Positions 24,632 through 33,766 of a stretch of DNA of 64,000 nucleotides are shown here, piece by piece. Each line of letters opens with the position of its first letter. The stretch's first letter is position 1. Made by a program: the position numbers and the translations under genes. The notes under the pieces are model-generated. The model saw only the letters and a list, made by a program, of their open reading frames with translations. It did no database searches and was not told the origin of the DNA. The DNA comes from Streptomyces sp. NBC_00523 (GTDB lineage Bacteria > Actinomycetota > Actinomycetes > Streptomycetales > Streptomycetaceae). The stretch lies in contig NZ_CP107836.1 in NCBI RefSeq assembly GCF_036346615.1, positions 1,922,001 through 1,986,000 of the forward strand. The letters are read 5' to 3'.

Positions 24632-26008
24632 TCAGACCTGGGCAGCGCCCCGGTCCGGCACGCAACGGCCGTCCTCGGTGCGGTACTTCCAGCGCGCCCC
24701 GTCGCTCACCAGCTCGCGGACCGCGCGCAGGAAGCGCTCGACGTGCTCGTCCGGGGTCCCGGCGCCGAAGCTGACCCGGATCGCGTTCAGGGACCGCTCG
24801 CCCGGCTCCGCCTCCGGCGCGCCGCACTCCCCCGCCTCGCCCGGGTCGCTGCCGAGCAGGGTGCGCACGAGCGGGTGGGCGCAGAAGAGGCCGTCGCGCA
24901 CCCCGATGCCGTACTCGGCGGAGAGCGCGGCGGCGAAGTGCGAGCTGTTCCAGCCCTCCACCACGAACGAGATCACGCCGACCCTCGGCGCGTCGTCGCC
25001 GAACAGCGAGAGCACCTTCACCTCGGGGACCTCGGCCAGCCCCGCCAGGACCTCGCGGACGAGGTGCTGCTCGCGGGCGACCAGCCGGTCGAATCCGGCC
25101 TCGGTGAGCGCCTTGCAGGCGGAGGCGATGGAGTAGACGCCGATGACGTTGGGCGAACCGGCCTCGTGGCGGGCGGCCGTGGTGTGCCACTCGACGTCCA
25201 CCCCGCCGTCCGCGCGCCGGGCCACCGTGCGGGACGCGCCGCCGCCGGCCAGGTACGGCTCGGCGTCGCACAGCCAGTCGGCCCGGCCGGCCAGGACGCC
25301 CGAGCCGAACGGCGCGTACAGCTTGTGCCCGGAGAAGGCGACCCAGTCCACGTCCAGCTCGGCGATGTCCACGGGGTGGTGCGGGGCGAGCTGGGCGGCG
25401 TCCAGGACGATCCGGGCACCGTGCGCGTGCGCGGCGGCGGCCAGCTCCCGTACGGGCCACAGCTCGCCGGTCACGTTGGAGGCGCCGGTGACGCAGACCA
25501 GCGCGGAGCCGTGGGGCTCCCGGTCCGCGAGGGCCGCCTCCAGCGTGGCGACGGCCTGGGCGGGGGTGCGCGGGGCGTTCAGGTAGGTGACGCGGGCGTC
25601 GCGCCAGGGCAGCAGCGAGGCGTGGTGCTCGGTCTCGAAGACGAACACCTGGCAGTCGGCGGGCAGCGCGGCGGCCAGCAGGTTCAGCGAGTCCGTGGTG
25701 GACCGGGTGAAGACCACCTGGTCCTCGGGGCGGCAGCCCAGGAACTCCGCCACGGTGGCCCGGCTGGACTCGAAGAGGTCCGTGGAGAGCTGCGAGAGGT
25801 ACCCGGCGCCCCGGTGCACGCTGCCGTAGTACGGGGCGTACGCGGCCACGTCGTCCCAGACCCGCTTCAGCGCCGGGGCGCTCGCCGCGTAGTCCAGCGC
25901 CGCGTAGCCGACCTCACCGCCGGTGACCAGCGGGACGAGGACATCCTCGCCCAGAACCGGCAGCGGGGCACAAAGCGACTGGTCGGCGGCAGCGGTGAAG
26001 ACAGACAT
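24632..26008 (-). CDS. Cysteine desulfurase-like PLP enzyme (aminotransferase class V)
   Basis: A 458-aa PLP enzyme of the SufS/NifS/isopenicillin-epimerase family. The cofactor-binding regions are FTRSTTDSLNLLA, ETEHHASLLPW, VLDAAQLAPH and the Schiff-base Lys in FSGHKLYAPFGSG. A Cys occurs in the late loop GLFCAHPLVR, where desulfurases often carry the active Cys, but the context is not the classical RxGxHCA. The ATG at 26008 has GGGAG 6 bases upstream. The leader carries a SAM-IV riboswitch, so it should be shut down when S-adenosylmethionine is abundant. That places it in sulfur/methionine metabolism rather than general Fe-S assembly (inference). Confidence 0.85.
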   Translation of the reverse strand: MSVFTAAADQSLCAPLPVLGEDVLVPLVTGGEVGYAALDYAASAPALKRVWDDVAAYAPYYGSVHRGAGYLSQLSTDLFESSRATVAEFLGCRPEDQVVFTRSTTDSLNLLAAALPADCQVFVFETEHHASLLPWRDARVTYLNAPRTPAQAVATLEAALADREPHGSALVCVTGASNVTGELWPVRELAAAAHAHGARIVLDAAQLAPHHPVDIAELDVDWVAFSGHKLYAPFGSGVLAGRADWLCDAEPYLAGGGASRTVARRADGGVDVEWHTTAARHEAGSPNVIGVYSIASACKALTEAGFDRLVAREQHLVREVLAGLAEVPEVKVLSLFGDDAPRVGVISFVVEGWNSSHFAAALSAEYGIGVRDGLFCAHPLVRTLLGSDPGEAGECGAPEAEPGERSLNAIRVSFGAGTPDEHVERFLRAVRELVSDGARWKYRTEDGRCVPDRGAAQV

Positions 26009-26092
26009 GGCGAACTCCCGTAACAGGCAGGCGAATTCCGCGTACCGGCACAGACGCGGCAGCACGGAGTGAAAGAAGAGGGGTGTGCGGAG

Positions 26093-26107
26093 AAGGGCCT
26101 CGGGCCC
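26093..26107 (-). terminator. Possible expression-platform hairpin
   Basis: AGGGCC and GGCCCT flank a 3-nt loop (26093-26107) between the SAM-IV aptamer and the desulfurase gene, followed in the transcript by TTCTCC. It could be the terminator or an anti-terminator partner of the riboswitch. It is short and has no T-tract. Confidence 0.35.
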
Positions 26108-26127
26108 TAACGCATTCGCTTGCTCAC
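26107..26127 (-). CDS. Possible six-codon leader peptide
   Basis: GTG at 26127 follows GGGAG by 9 bases and encodes MSKRMR before TAG (26109-26107), immediately upstream of the expression-platform hairpin. The Shine-Dalgarno is good, but an ORF this short can occur by chance. I see no sulfur-amino-acid codon run apart from one internal Met. Confidence 0.25.
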   Translation of the reverse strand: MSKRMR

Positions 26128-26180
26128 AAGAGGCTCCCTGGGGACCAAGGACCCCACGGGTGGACGTCACGCGACGTCGA

Positions 26181-26300
26181 GGGGTCCGCGCTTGCCGCAG
26201 ACCTCGCTGCCTGCGGCCTGGTCTTCACCCGGGGCACCCCGCCACGGACGGAGGGTTGCCGGACAGCGGGCCGGGGCCGTAGTCGCTGTCACTCATGACC
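26181..26300 (-). ncRNA. SAM-IV riboswitch
   Basis: On the minus strand the transcript reads GGTCATGAGTGACAGCG, then CCGCTGTCCGGCAACCCTCC, GGCGGGGTGCCCCGGGTGA, GACCAGG, a GCCGCAG/CTGCGGC stem, and AAGCGCGGACCCC. These are the hallmarks of SAM-IV aptamers: GGTCATGAGTG opening, GGCAACCCTCC internal loop, GGGGTGCCCCGGGTGA, closing GACC, and a 3' pseudoknot segment. SAM-IV is known from actinomycetes and binds S-adenosylmethionine with a SAM-I-like core. It lies 173 bases upstream of the desulfurase-like gene on the same strand. Confidence 0.92.
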
Positions 26301-26336
26301 TGCCCAGCATCTTGCCATACCTACGGGAACGCGCAA

Positions 26337-26363
26337 GGCGCAGTCCGCGATCCGGACTGCGCC
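26337..26363 (-). terminator. Terminator of trpD
   Basis: GGCGCAGTCCG (26337-26347) pairs with CGGACTGCGCC (26353-26363) across a 5-nt loop, 20 bases after the trpD stop and before the SAM-IV element. Confidence 0.8.
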
Positions 26364-26382
26364 CTGCCGCACATCGACGCGC

Positions 26383-27447
26383 TCACGCGTTGCTGGCGAC
26401 GACCCATCTCTCCAGCGCCCGCCCGGCCGCACCCGAGTCGATCGACTCGGCGGCCTTCGCCATACCGGCCCGGATCTGCTCGGTGAGCGGCTCCTCGCCC
26501 GGATCCAGCGCGACCAGCGCCGCCGCCGAGTTGAGCAGCACGGCGTCCCGTACCGGACCGGTCTCCCCGGCCAGCAGCCGGCGCGCCACATCCGCGTTGT
26601 ACGAGGCGTCGGCGCCGCGCAGCGCCTCCACCGGGACCAGCTCGACGCCCACGTCGCGCGGGTCGAAGCTCTCCTCGCGGACCACACCGTCCCGGGCCAC
26701 CCAGACCCGCGAGGTCGCCGTGGTGGTGAGCTCGTCCAGGCCGTCGTCGCCCCGGAAGACCAGGGCGGAGTTGCCGCGCTCGGCGAGGACGCCCGCGACG
26801 ATGGGGGCCATGCGCAGATCGGCCACCCCGATCGCCTGGGAGCGCACCCTGGCCGGGTTGGTGAGCGGGCCCAGGATGTTGAACGTGGTCGGCGCGCCCA
26901 GCTCCGCACGCGCCTTGGCCGCGTGGCGCAGTGCGGGGTGGAACTTCACCGCGAAGCAGAAGGTGATGCCCGCCTCCTCGGCCACCTCCACCACGCGCCG
27001 GGGAGCCAGCTCCAGGTTGACGCCGAGCTTGCCGAGCACGTCGGACGAGCCGCTGGCCGAGGAGGAGGCGCGGCTGCCGTGCTTGACGACCTTCGCCCCG
27101 GTGCCGGCCACGACGATCGCGGACATCGTGGAGATGTTGACGGTCTTCGCCATGTCGCCGCCGGTGCCGACGATGTCCACGGTGCGGCCGGGCACCTCGA
27201 TGGTCGTGGCGTGCTCGTACATCGCGCGGACCAGGCCGGAGACCTCGGTGACCGTCTCGCCCTTGGCGCGCAGGGCGACCGCGAATCCGGCGATCTGCAC
27301 GTCGGTCGCCTCGCCGCTCATGATGCGGTCCATGGCCCAGGCGGTGGCGTCGGCGCCCAGGTCCTCGCCGCGCAGCAGGGGGGTCAGCACGCCGGGCCAG
27401 GAGAAGGCCGCCACGCTGTCGCCGCCGTCCGGGGTCACAACGTTCAT
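26383..27447 (-). CDS. trpD: Anthranilate phosphoribosyltransferase
   Basis: A 354-aa enzyme transferring phosphoribose from PRPP to anthranilate, the second step of Trp synthesis. The glycine-rich PRPP site GTGGD (94-98), [17 protein letters not shown] and [10 protein letters not shown] are conserved. The ATG at 27447 follows GGAG with a 6-nt spacer. It is monocistronic between terminators, about 24 kb from trpEG. No Trp-codon leader is visible here, so it is not controlled like trpEG. Confidence 0.95.
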   Translation of the reverse strand: MNVVTPDGGDSVAAFSWPGVLTPLLRGEDLGADATAWAMDRIMSGEATDVQIAGFAVALRAKGETVTEVSGLVRAMYEHATTIEVPGRTVDIVGTGGDMAKTVNISTMSAIVVAGTGAKVVKHGSRASSSASGSSDVLGKLGVNLELAPRRVVEVAEEAGITFCFAVKFHPALRHAAKARAELGAPTTFNILGPLTNPARVRSQAIGVADLRMAPIVAGVLAERGNSALVFRGDDGLDELTTTATSRVWVARDGVVREESFDPRDVGVELVPVEALRGADASYNADVARRLLAGETGPVRDAVLLNSAAALVALDPGEEPLTEQIRAGMAKAAESIDSGAAGRALERWVVASNA

Positions 27448-27514
27448 GGTCCGCTCCTGGGGTCCACAGCCGATAAGGGATCGGCTCCACCCTATCGAGC
27501 CCCCGGGACGGCAA

Positions 27515-27545
27515 AGAGCCCCGTCCAGCGAATGGACGGGGCTCT
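27515..27545. terminator. Terminator downstream of qcrB
   Basis: AGAGCCCCGTCCA (27515-27527) pairs with TGGACGGGGCTCT (27533-27545) across a 5-nt loop, a perfect 13-bp stem after the ctaE-qcrCAB operon. Confidence 0.85.
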
Positions 27546-27569
27546 CGCCGTGGCGATCAGAACGGGTGA

Positions 27570-29216
27570 TCAGTGGTGGCCGTGGCCGCTGGTGATCTCC
27601 TTGTACTCCTCGGCGGTGGGCTTGGCGATCTGGCTGTCCTCGCCGTACAGGCTCTTGCTGAGCCGCGCCCGGACCTTGGTGATCCTGGAGACCTTGCGCT
27701 CCACACCGTTCTCGTCGACCGTCGGGCCGATCTCGAGCGGCTGGTACTGCTCGTGCGCGGTGAGGGCGTACCGGGCCTCCGGCGACAGCGGCTCGTGGAC
27801 CTCCACGAACTCACCGTGCGGCAGGCGCTTGATGAGCCCGGACTCGCGGCCGTGCAGCACCTTCTCCTTGTCACGGCGCTGAAGGCCGAGGCAGATCCGC
27901 CGGGTCGCGACGAACGCGATGACCGGGCCGACGAAGAAGGCGATACGGACGAACCAGCTGATCGAGTTGAGCGAGAGGCTGAAGTGCGTCGCCCAGATGT
28001 CGTTGCCGCCGCCGATCAGCATGACGAAGTAGATCGTCACCCAGGCGACACCGAGGGCCGTCCGGGTCGGCGCGTTGCGCGGCTTGTCCAGGATGTGGTG
28101 CTCGCGCTTGTCGCCGGTGATCCAGGACTCGATGAACGGCCACATGGCCAGCGCACCGAGCACCACACCGAACAGGACGAGCGGGATGAAGACGCCCAGG
28201 ACCAGCGTGTGGCCCCAGAGGTTGATCTCCCAGCCCGGCATCACACGGACGAAGCCCTCGGCGAAGCCCATGTACCAGTCCGGCTGGGCGCCCGTGGACA
28301 CCTGGTCGGGACGGTACGGGCCGATGGCCCAGATCGGGTTGATCGAGGCGATCGCCGCGATGACCGCGATGAAGCCGAAGACCAGGAAGAAGAACCCGCC
28401 GGCCTTCGCCATGTACACCGGCAGCAGGGGCATGCCGACGACGTTCTTGTTCGTCTTGCCGGGACCCGCGAACTGGGTGTGCTTGTGGTAGAAGACCAGG
28501 ATCAGGTGGCCGACCACGAGCCCGAGCATGATGCCCGGCAGCAGCAGGATGTGGATCGAGTAGAACCTCGCGATGATGTCGCCGCCGGGGAACTCCCCGC
28601 CGAACAGGAACATCGAGATGTACGTACCCACGATCGGCGTCGACAGGATCGCGCCCTGGGTGAAGCGGACACCCGTACCGGAGAGCAGGTCGTCCGGCAG
28701 CGAGTAACCGGTGAAGCCGGTGAACATGCCGAGGACGAACAGCAGGAAGCCGAACAGCCAGTTGATCTCGCGCGGCTTGCGGTACGCGCCGGTGAAGAAC
28801 ACGCGCATCATGTGCACGAACATGCCGGCCAGGAAGATGACCGCGGCCCAGTGGTGGATCTGCCGGACCAGCAGACCACCGCGGACGTCGAAGCTGATGT
28901 TCAGCGTCGAGGCGTACGCCTCCGACATCCGGATGCCCTGCATGGGCTCGTACGGGCCGTGGTAGACGACCTCGTTCATGCTCGGGTGGAAGAACAGCGT
29001 CAGGTACACACCCGTGAGGATGATGATGATGAAGCTGTAGAGGCAGATCTCACCGAGCATGAAGGACCAGTGGTCCGGGAAGATCTTGCGCATGTTGGCC
29101 TTGGCGAGGGAGTAGATCCCCAGCCGGCCGTCGGCCCAGTCGGCCACCCGCTCACCGGCGGGCGCCTTGCGGTTGCCCGGCGCGGAGGCACCGGGTGTGT
29201 TCGTCGCAGTACTCAT
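27570..29216 (-). CDS. qcrB: Cytochrome bc1 complex cytochrome b subunit
   Basis: A 548-aa membrane subunit of the actinobacterial bcc complex, which oxidises menaquinol and passes electrons to cytochrome oxidase in a bcc-aa3 supercomplex. Histidine haem ligands lie in the usual helices ([23 protein letters not shown] and the later [22 protein letters not shown]). The PDW-type quinol-site motif (here QPDWYMGF in place of PEWY) is present. The C-terminal extension (about 430-548) is typical of actinobacteria. It overlaps qcrA by 4 bases and is the last gene of ctaE-qcrCAB. Confidence 0.96.
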   Translation of the reverse strand: MSTATNTPGASAPGNRKAPAGERVADWADGRLGIYSLAKANMRKIFPDHWSFMLGEICLYSFIIIILTGVYLTLFFHPSMNEVVYHGPYEPMQGIRMSEAYASTLNISFDVRGGLLVRQIHHWAAVIFLAGMFVHMMRVFFTGAYRKPREINWLFGFLLFVLGMFTGFTGYSLPDDLLSGTGVRFTQGAILSTPIVGTYISMFLFGGEFPGGDIIARFYSIHILLLPGIMLGLVVGHLILVFYHKHTQFAGPGKTNKNVVGMPLLPVYMAKAGGFFFLVFGFIAVIAAIASINPIWAIGPYRPDQVSTGAQPDWYMGFAEGFVRVMPGWEINLWGHTLVLGVFIPLVLFGVVLGALAMWPFIESWITGDKREHHILDKPRNAPTRTALGVAWVTIYFVMLIGGGNDIWATHFSLSLNSISWFVRIAFFVGPVIAFVATRRICLGLQRRDKEKVLHGRESGLIKRLPHGEFVEVHEPLSPEARYALTAHEQYQPLEIGPTVDENGVERKVSRITKVRARLSKSLYGEDSQIAKPTAEEYKEITSGHGHH

Positions 29217-30268
29217 CCGCGCTCCCAGAATGCAGGACCGACGGGCTCTTCGAAGTCACCGAGCGCCTGGAGGTTGCCCTCGCTGTTCACGCCGATCCGC
29301 AGCTGCGGGAGGGCGTGGCCGGCCGGACCGAAGATGACGCGGGCGCCGTCGGAGAGGTCGAAGGTGGACTGGTGGCACGGGCAGAGCACGTGGTGCGTCT
29401 GCTGCTCGTACAGGCTGATCGGGCAGCCGACGTGCGTGCAGATCTTCGAGAAGGCCACGATGCCCTCGTGCGCCCACTCGCGCTCGCGCTTGTCCTTGAT
29501 GTCGTCCGGCTCGATGCGGATGATCATCAGGGCGGCCTTGGCGATCTGGGTCTGGAAGTCCTCGTCGTGCTCCTCCAGGCCCTCGGGCATGGCGAAGGTC
29601 AGCGAACCGACGACCACGTCCTCGGGACGCAGCGGCTCCATCGTGTTCATGTTGACGAGCTGCTTGCCCTCGGCCCACAGGGTCTTGCGGAGCTTCTTCT
29701 CCGGCAGCGGACCCAGGTCGCGCAGCAGCACCACGCCGGAGAGCGGCACCAGGGCCAGCGCGCCGAACATGGTGTTGCGGATCAGCTTGCGACGGCCGAG
29801 CGCGGACTCCCGGGCGCCGTCCGCGAAGTCGGACAGCACCTTCGCCTTGACCTCGGGCGTCGCCTCGATGGCGTGCCGGTCGTCGGCGACCTCCACGTCG
29901 GACATCAGGGTGCGCGCCCAGTGGACGGCGCCCGCGCCGATCAGGAAGAGCGCCAGACCCAGGGTCAGACCCAGGGAGAAGTTGAGGGCGCTGACATGAC
30001 CGAACGGGAAGATGAAGACGATCTTGTCGACCGGGAAGATGACGTAGGAGGCGATGAAGCCCACCGTCGCCAGCATGGACAACAGGAACATGGTCGCGAC
30101 GGTGCGCTCGGAGCGCTTCGCGGCCCGCTCGTCGATGTCCTGGATGCGCGGCCTGTGGGCCGGCAGCCCCGGGTCGGCGAACGGGTCGTCGTGCGCCTTG
30201 TCCACCGCGGCGTGCGCGGTGCCCTGCGCGTCGGGCAGGTTCTCTTCTGGAATCTCTTGGCTACTCAT
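29213..30268 (-). CDS. qcrA: Cytochrome bc1 complex Rieske iron-sulfur subunit
   Basis: A 351-aa protein with three N-terminal transmembrane helices, as in actinobacterial QcrA, and a C-terminal Rieske domain. The 2Fe-2S ligands are Cys277/His279 in CTHVGC and Cys296/His299 in CPCH; Cys282 and Cys298 form the expected disulfide. The N-terminal 50 residues are acidic and cytoplasmic. Start and stop overlap neighbouring genes by 4 bases each, showing tight coupling with qcrC and qcrB. Confidence 0.96.
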   Translation of the reverse strand: MSSQEIPEENLPDAQGTAHAAVDKAHDDPFADPGLPAHRPRIQDIDERAAKRSERTVATMFLLSMLATVGFIASYVIFPVDKIVFIFPFGHVSALNFSLGLTLGLALFLIGAGAVHWARTLMSDVEVADDRHAIEATPEVKAKVLSDFADGARESALGRRKLIRNTMFGALALVPLSGVVLLRDLGPLPEKKLRKTLWAEGKQLVNMNTMEPLRPEDVVVGSLTFAMPEGLEEHDEDFQTQIAKAALMIIRIEPDDIKDKREREWAHEGIVAFSKICTHVGCPISLYEQQTHHVLCPCHQSTFDLSDGARVIFGPAGHALPQLRIGVNSEGNLQALGDFEEPVGPAFWERG

Positions 30269-31074
30269 GACTTCTTGGCCTTAGCGGTGTGGGCCGCGAC
30301 CCAAATGGCAACTGCGATCAGACCGCCCAGACCGAAGATCCAGCCGAACAGGCCCTCGCTGACCGGACCCAGGCCACCGAGTGCGAGGCCGCCGGGGGAC
30401 TCGGCTTCGGAGCCGTTCACGGTCTTGACGTAGGCGATGATGTCCCGCTTCTGCTGCTCGGGCATCGTCGAGTCCGGGAAGGACGGCATGCTCTGCGGGC
30501 CGGTCAGCATGGCCTCGTAGATGTGCTTCGGGTCCACGCCGTCCAGGTCGGGCGCGTACTTGCCGTTCGTCAGCGCGCCACCCTTGCCGGTGAAGTTGTG
30601 GCACTGCGCGCAGTTGGTACGGAACAGGTCGCCACCCTTGGCGATGTCCGCACCCTCAGGGCTGACCTGGCTCTTGGTCGGGACGACCGGACCGGCGCCG
30701 AGCGACGCGACGTAGGCCGCGAGCTGGTCGATCTCGGCCTGGCTGTAGATGACCTTCTTCTTCGGTACCTGGGCGCCCGGCTGCTGCGCGGGCATGCGGC
30801 CCGTACCGACCTGGAAGTCCACGGCGGCGGAGCCCACGCCGACAAGCTGCGGCCCGTCGGAGGTGCCCTGACCGCCGGTTCCGTGGCAGCTGGCGCAACC
30901 GACGGAGTACAGCTTCTTGCCCTCGTCGATGGCGAGGGACTGGGCGGTGTCGTCGGCCTGCGCCTTACTCGCGGGCGCGAACGCGGCGTACAGCCCCCCG
31001 GTGGCCGCCAGCGCGAGGAGTAGTACGACGACCGCCGCCAACGGATGGCGTCGTCGTGCGGAGAGCTTTTTCAC
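30265..31074 (-). CDS. qcrC: Cytochrome bc1 complex dihaem cytochrome c subunit
   Basis: A 269-aa protein with an N-terminal signal anchor, two haem-binding motifs (CASCH near residue 60 and CAQCH near residue 160) and a C-terminal transmembrane helix (FGWIFGLGGLIAVAIWVAAH). Actinobacterial QcrC is fused as a dihaem cytochrome that shuttles electrons directly to oxidase, replacing soluble cytochrome c. Methionine axial ligand candidates lie in TGRMPAQ and MPSFPDSTM. It starts with GTG and overlaps qcrA by 4 bases. Confidence 0.95.
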   Translation of the reverse strand: MKKLSARRRHPLAAVVVLLLALAATGGLYAAFAPASKAQADDTAQSLAIDEGKKLYSVGCASCHGTGGQGTSDGPQLVGVGSAAVDFQVGTGRMPAQQPGAQVPKKKVIYSQAEIDQLAAYVASLGAGPVVPTKSQVSPEGADIAKGGDLFRTNCAQCHNFTGKGGALTNGKYAPDLDGVDPKHIYEAMLTGPQSMPSFPDSTMPEQQKRDIIAYVKTVNGSEAESPGGLALGGLGPVSEGLFGWIFGLGGLIAVAIWVAAHTAKAKKS

Positions 31075-31136
31075 GGATTACCCCGGTGTCAGGATCTTCT
31101 GCGTCGATGCTGGATGTGGTTCGGGCTCGGGCCCGG

Positions 31137-31757
31137 TTACTTGATCATGTAGATCGTGGCGAAGAGGCCGATCCACACGACATCGACGAAGTGCCAGTAA
31201 TAGGACACGACGATGGCGGCGGTCGCCTGTTCATGGGTGAACCTCTTGGCCGCGTATGTCCTGCCCAGAACGAGCAGGAAGGCGATGAGACCGCCCGTCA
31301 CATGCAGACCGTGGAAGCCGGTGGTCAGGTAGAACACCGAGCCGTACGGGTCGGAGGACAGCGAGAGGCCGTCCTTCTTCACCAGCTCGGTGTACTCGAA
31401 GACCTGGCCTCCGATGAAGATCGAACCCATCACGAAAGTGATCACGAACCAGGCACGGAGCTTCTTCACATCGCCCCGCTCCGCGGCGAAGACGCCGAGC
31501 TGGCAGGTGAGTGAGGAGAGCACCAGGATCGTGGTGTTCGTCGCCGAGAACGGGAAGTTCAGGGCGGACGCCATTTCCTTCCAGTGTTCCGGTCCGGTCA
31601 CCGATCGCAGGGTGAAGTACATCGCGAAGAGGGCCGCGAAGAACATCAGCTCGGAGCTCAACCAGATGATGGTTCCGACGCTGGTGAGGTTCGGCCGATT
31701 GACCGACGGGTGCGCGTGCCCGGTTTCTACTGTCGTTGCTGTCGCCACGACCGACAT
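31137..31757 (-). CDS. ctaE: Cytochrome c oxidase subunit III
   Basis: A 206-aa five-helix subunit of aa3-type cytochrome c oxidase, with typical blocks [26 protein letters not shown] and [13 protein letters not shown]. It is the first gene of ctaE-qcrC-qcrA-qcrB, the usual actinobacterial order. The ATG at 31757 lies inside a perfect 21-bp palindrome (31748-31768). A -10-like GATAAG directly upstream suggests a very short leader. Confidence 0.95.
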   Translation of the reverse strand: MSVVATATTVETGHAHPSVNRPNLTSVGTIIWLSSELMFFAALFAMYFTLRSVTGPEHWKEMASALNFPFSATNTTILVLSSLTCQLGVFAAERGDVKKLRAWFVITFVMGSIFIGGQVFEYTELVKKDGLSLSSDPYGSVFYLTTGFHGLHVTGGLIAFLLVLGRTYAAKRFTHEQATAAIVVSYYWHFVDVVWIGLFATIYMIK

Positions 31758-31768
31758 TATGTCGGTCG
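31748..31768. promoter_or_regulatory. Palindrome over the ctaE start codon (candidate operator)
   Basis: CGACCGACAT and ATGTCGGTCG form perfect 10-bp arms around a single central base, and the ctaE ATG is part of it. It may be a transcription-factor operator near the start point, or an RNA hairpin that limits initiation. Confidence 0.45.
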
Positions 31769-31959
31769 CTTATCCCGCCCTCACTCCGGGGGGTGCCGTT
31801 CGGTGTGTCAGAGGGGTGTGTCCTGCCCGAACGGCCCAGGGAAGGCCGGTGCGAACCGGTACTGACACGCTGTCGGGCGGAGTACGATCCGCGCATCGGA
31901 CGGCTCTCGTTCCCCGGGGGCCCCGAGTGCCCCGAAGACACGGATGTCACGGAGGAACC

Positions 31960-32361
31960 ATGCAGCCGACCGCCACGGTCCTGGTCTACAGCGACAACGC
32001 GCACACCCGTGAGCAGGTGAGGCTGGCAGCAGGGCGCAGGCCCGCGGCGGACGTACCGCCGGTGGAGTTCCTGGAGTGCGCCACGCTGCCCGCCGTTCTG
32101 GACGCCCTGGAGCACGGGGGCGTCGACGTCTGCGTGCTGGACGGCGAGACCGCTCCGGCGGGCGGCATGGGCGTCTGCCGGCAGATCAAGGACGAGATCT
32201 TCCGCTGCCCGCCGGTCCTGGTCCTCATCGGGCGCCCGCAGGACGCCTGGCTGGCCACCTGGAGCCGCGCGGACGCCGCGGTGACGCTCCCGGTGGAGCC
32301 GGTGGAGTTCGCGGACTCCCTGGCCGCCCTGCTGCGTACGCGGCTGTCCGTGGGGGCCTGA
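31960..32361 (+). CDS. Receiver-like protein with degenerate phosphorylation site
   Basis: A 133-aa protein with a single response-regulator receiver fold and no output domain. It starts MQPTATVLVYSDNAHTREQ, has a central VCVLDGETAPAGG with the candidate phospho-Asp, and ends at LSVGA. The acidic pocket is reduced (SD instead of DD), and the conserved switch Lys before the Pro-containing loop appears to be Leu (TLPVEP), so it may be a pseudo-receiver. The ATG at 31960 has GGAGGA upstream. It is divergent from ctaE and lies between the two oxidase gene sets, suggesting a respiratory link (inference). Confidence 0.8.
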   Translation: MQPTATVLVYSDNAHTREQVRLAAGRRPAADVPPVEFLECATLPAVLDALEHGGVDVCVLDGETAPAGGMGVCRQIKDEIFRCPPVLVLIGRPQDAWLATWSRADAAVTLPVEPVEFADSLAALLRTRLSVGA

Positions 32362-32373
32362 GCCCCCACGGAC
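32346..32373. terminator. Terminator with the stop codon in its loop
   Basis: GTCCGTGGGGGC (32346-32357) pairs with GCCCCCACGGAC (32362-32373). The loop CTGA contains the TGA of the receiver-like gene. It separates this gene from the convergent L,D-transpeptidase gene. Confidence 0.8.
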
Positions 32374-32384
32374 GGTTCCCACGG

Positions 32385-33641
32385 TCAGACCTGGGGGCTC
32401 AGCCGCGCCGCGCTGACCTTGTCGACCTTCGGTGCGGTGGTGTCGTTGTTCAGCGCGCTGCCCTTCTGCCACTTGGCCCAGGACAGGTTCCAGTCGCCGT
32501 AGCCGTTGTCGAAGGGCGTCATCGTCTCGCCGTCGCTGCCGACGACGCTGACGATGTCGCCCTCGCGCACGGTGTTGAAGAACCACTCGGCCTCGCTGGT
32601 GCTCATGCCGGTGCAGCCGTGGCTGACGTTGGCGTACCCCTGCGAGCCGGTGGACCAGGGCGCGGCGTGCACGTATTCACCGCTCCACGTCACCCGGGTG
32701 GCCCAGTAGACGTCGAGGTCGTACGAGTCGGAGGAGCCGGCGGCGATCCCGATGGATTCCCCGCGCATACGTACGTACTGCTCCTTTCCGAGCACCACCT
32801 TGACGCCGTTGCGCGTGTCGAACCCGGGTTTGCCCGTGGTGACTGGGATGGTGTTGATCACTTCGCCGTTGCGGAGCACCGTCATGGAGTGCTCCGAGGC
32901 GTCCGTGATGGCCTCTATGCGGTCCCCCGTGGTGATCTTCAGCGCCTTCGCGGGCGCCCCGTAGAGCGAGTTGGTGACCTTTATGCCGGTGAGGTTGGAG
33001 CTGACTTCGATGCTGGCCTTCGCCGGCCAGTACTCCTTGGGCCGGTAGTGCAGCGTCTTGTCGTCCACCCAGTACCAGGAGCCGGTGACCGAGGGCGTGG
33101 AGCGGACCCGCAGGCCGCGTTCGACCGTGGCACGTGAGGCGTTGTCCGTGACGGGGGCGCTGAGCGTGGCGACGAGGGGCTGGCCGACGCCGTAGGTGCC
33201 CGCCTGAGGGCCGAAGGCGACCTTGAGGAACTTGGTGGCCTTGGCGGTGTCGAAGGACATCGTGCGGCTGCCGGGAGCCCCGTCGTCGTCCTCCATGCGG
33301 ACCTTGACGGTGTAACGGGTCCCTGCGGCCAGCGGGGCGGTGGAGTGCCACCGGTGTCCGTCGGCGTCGAGTTCGCCCGCCAGATGGCGTCCTGCGGCGT
33401 CCACGGCCGTGACGTCGGTGATCCGGCCGTCGTCGGCGTCGACCCTGATCTCCAGGGGCTTGTCGGGGTTCACCTTCTTGCCGCCGTCGGGCGTGTTGAA
33501 GGAGACCTCGTCGGCCGCGTCGAACGGCTGGGACGACAGGGGGTGACCATCGGAACTCCCGCAGGCTGCCGCCCCGGCGACCAAGGTCGCGGCCAGCAGA
33601 GTGCAGCTCACTACGGGACGGATGCGCGGCATCTGGTTCAT
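32385..33641 (-). CDS. Lipoprotein L,D-transpeptidase (YkuD) with Ig-like domains
   Basis: A 418-aa envelope protein. A lipoprotein signal (LVAGAAAC lipobox near residue 27) leads into two beta-rich Ig-like domains (about 45-150 and 150-240) and a YkuD catalytic domain with His/Ser/Gly/Cys in SHGCTGMS and a preceding HAAPW. These enzymes make 3-3 cross-links in peptidoglycan; the architecture equals mycobacterial LdtMt2-type proteins. It lies between the two cytochrome oxidase gene groups but on its own transcription unit with terminators on both sides. Confidence 0.92.
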   Translation of the reverse strand: MNQMPRIRPVVSCTLLAATLVAGAAACGSSDGHPLSSQPFDAADEVSFNTPDGGKKVNPDKPLEIRVDADDGRITDVTAVDAAGRHLAGELDADGHRWHSTAPLAAGTRYTVKVRMEDDDGAPGSRTMSFDTAKATKFLKVAFGPQAGTYGVGQPLVATLSAPVTDNASRATVERGLRVRSTPSVTGSWYWVDDKTLHYRPKEYWPAKASIEVSSNLTGIKVTNSLYGAPAKALKITTGDRIEAITDASEHSMTVLRNGEVINTIPVTTGKPGFDTRNGVKVVLGKEQYVRMRGESIGIAAGSSDSYDLDVYWATRVTWSGEYVHAAPWSTGSQGYANVSHGCTGMSTSEAEWFFNTVREGDIVSVVGSDGETMTPFDNGYGDWNLSWAKWQKGSALNNDTTAPKVDKVSAARLSPQV

Positions 33642-33691
33642 GGACTCACGCTAAGAACATTCGTCCGTTTCAGCGCGCGGGACGACTGCAA

Positions 33692-33733
33692 ACGGGGGGC
33701 CGGCCACTTCGTGTCGAAGTGTCGGCCCCCCGT
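33692..33733. terminator. Terminator between ctaF and the L,D-transpeptidase promoter region
   Basis: ACGGGGGGCCG (33692-33702) pairs with CGGCCCCCCGT (33723-33733), and the inner CACTTCG/CGAAGTG also pairs. It lies 34 bases after ctaF. Confidence 0.85.
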
Positions 33734-33766
33734 CAGGTGGAGCGGTGTGCTACCGGCGGACCGGTC

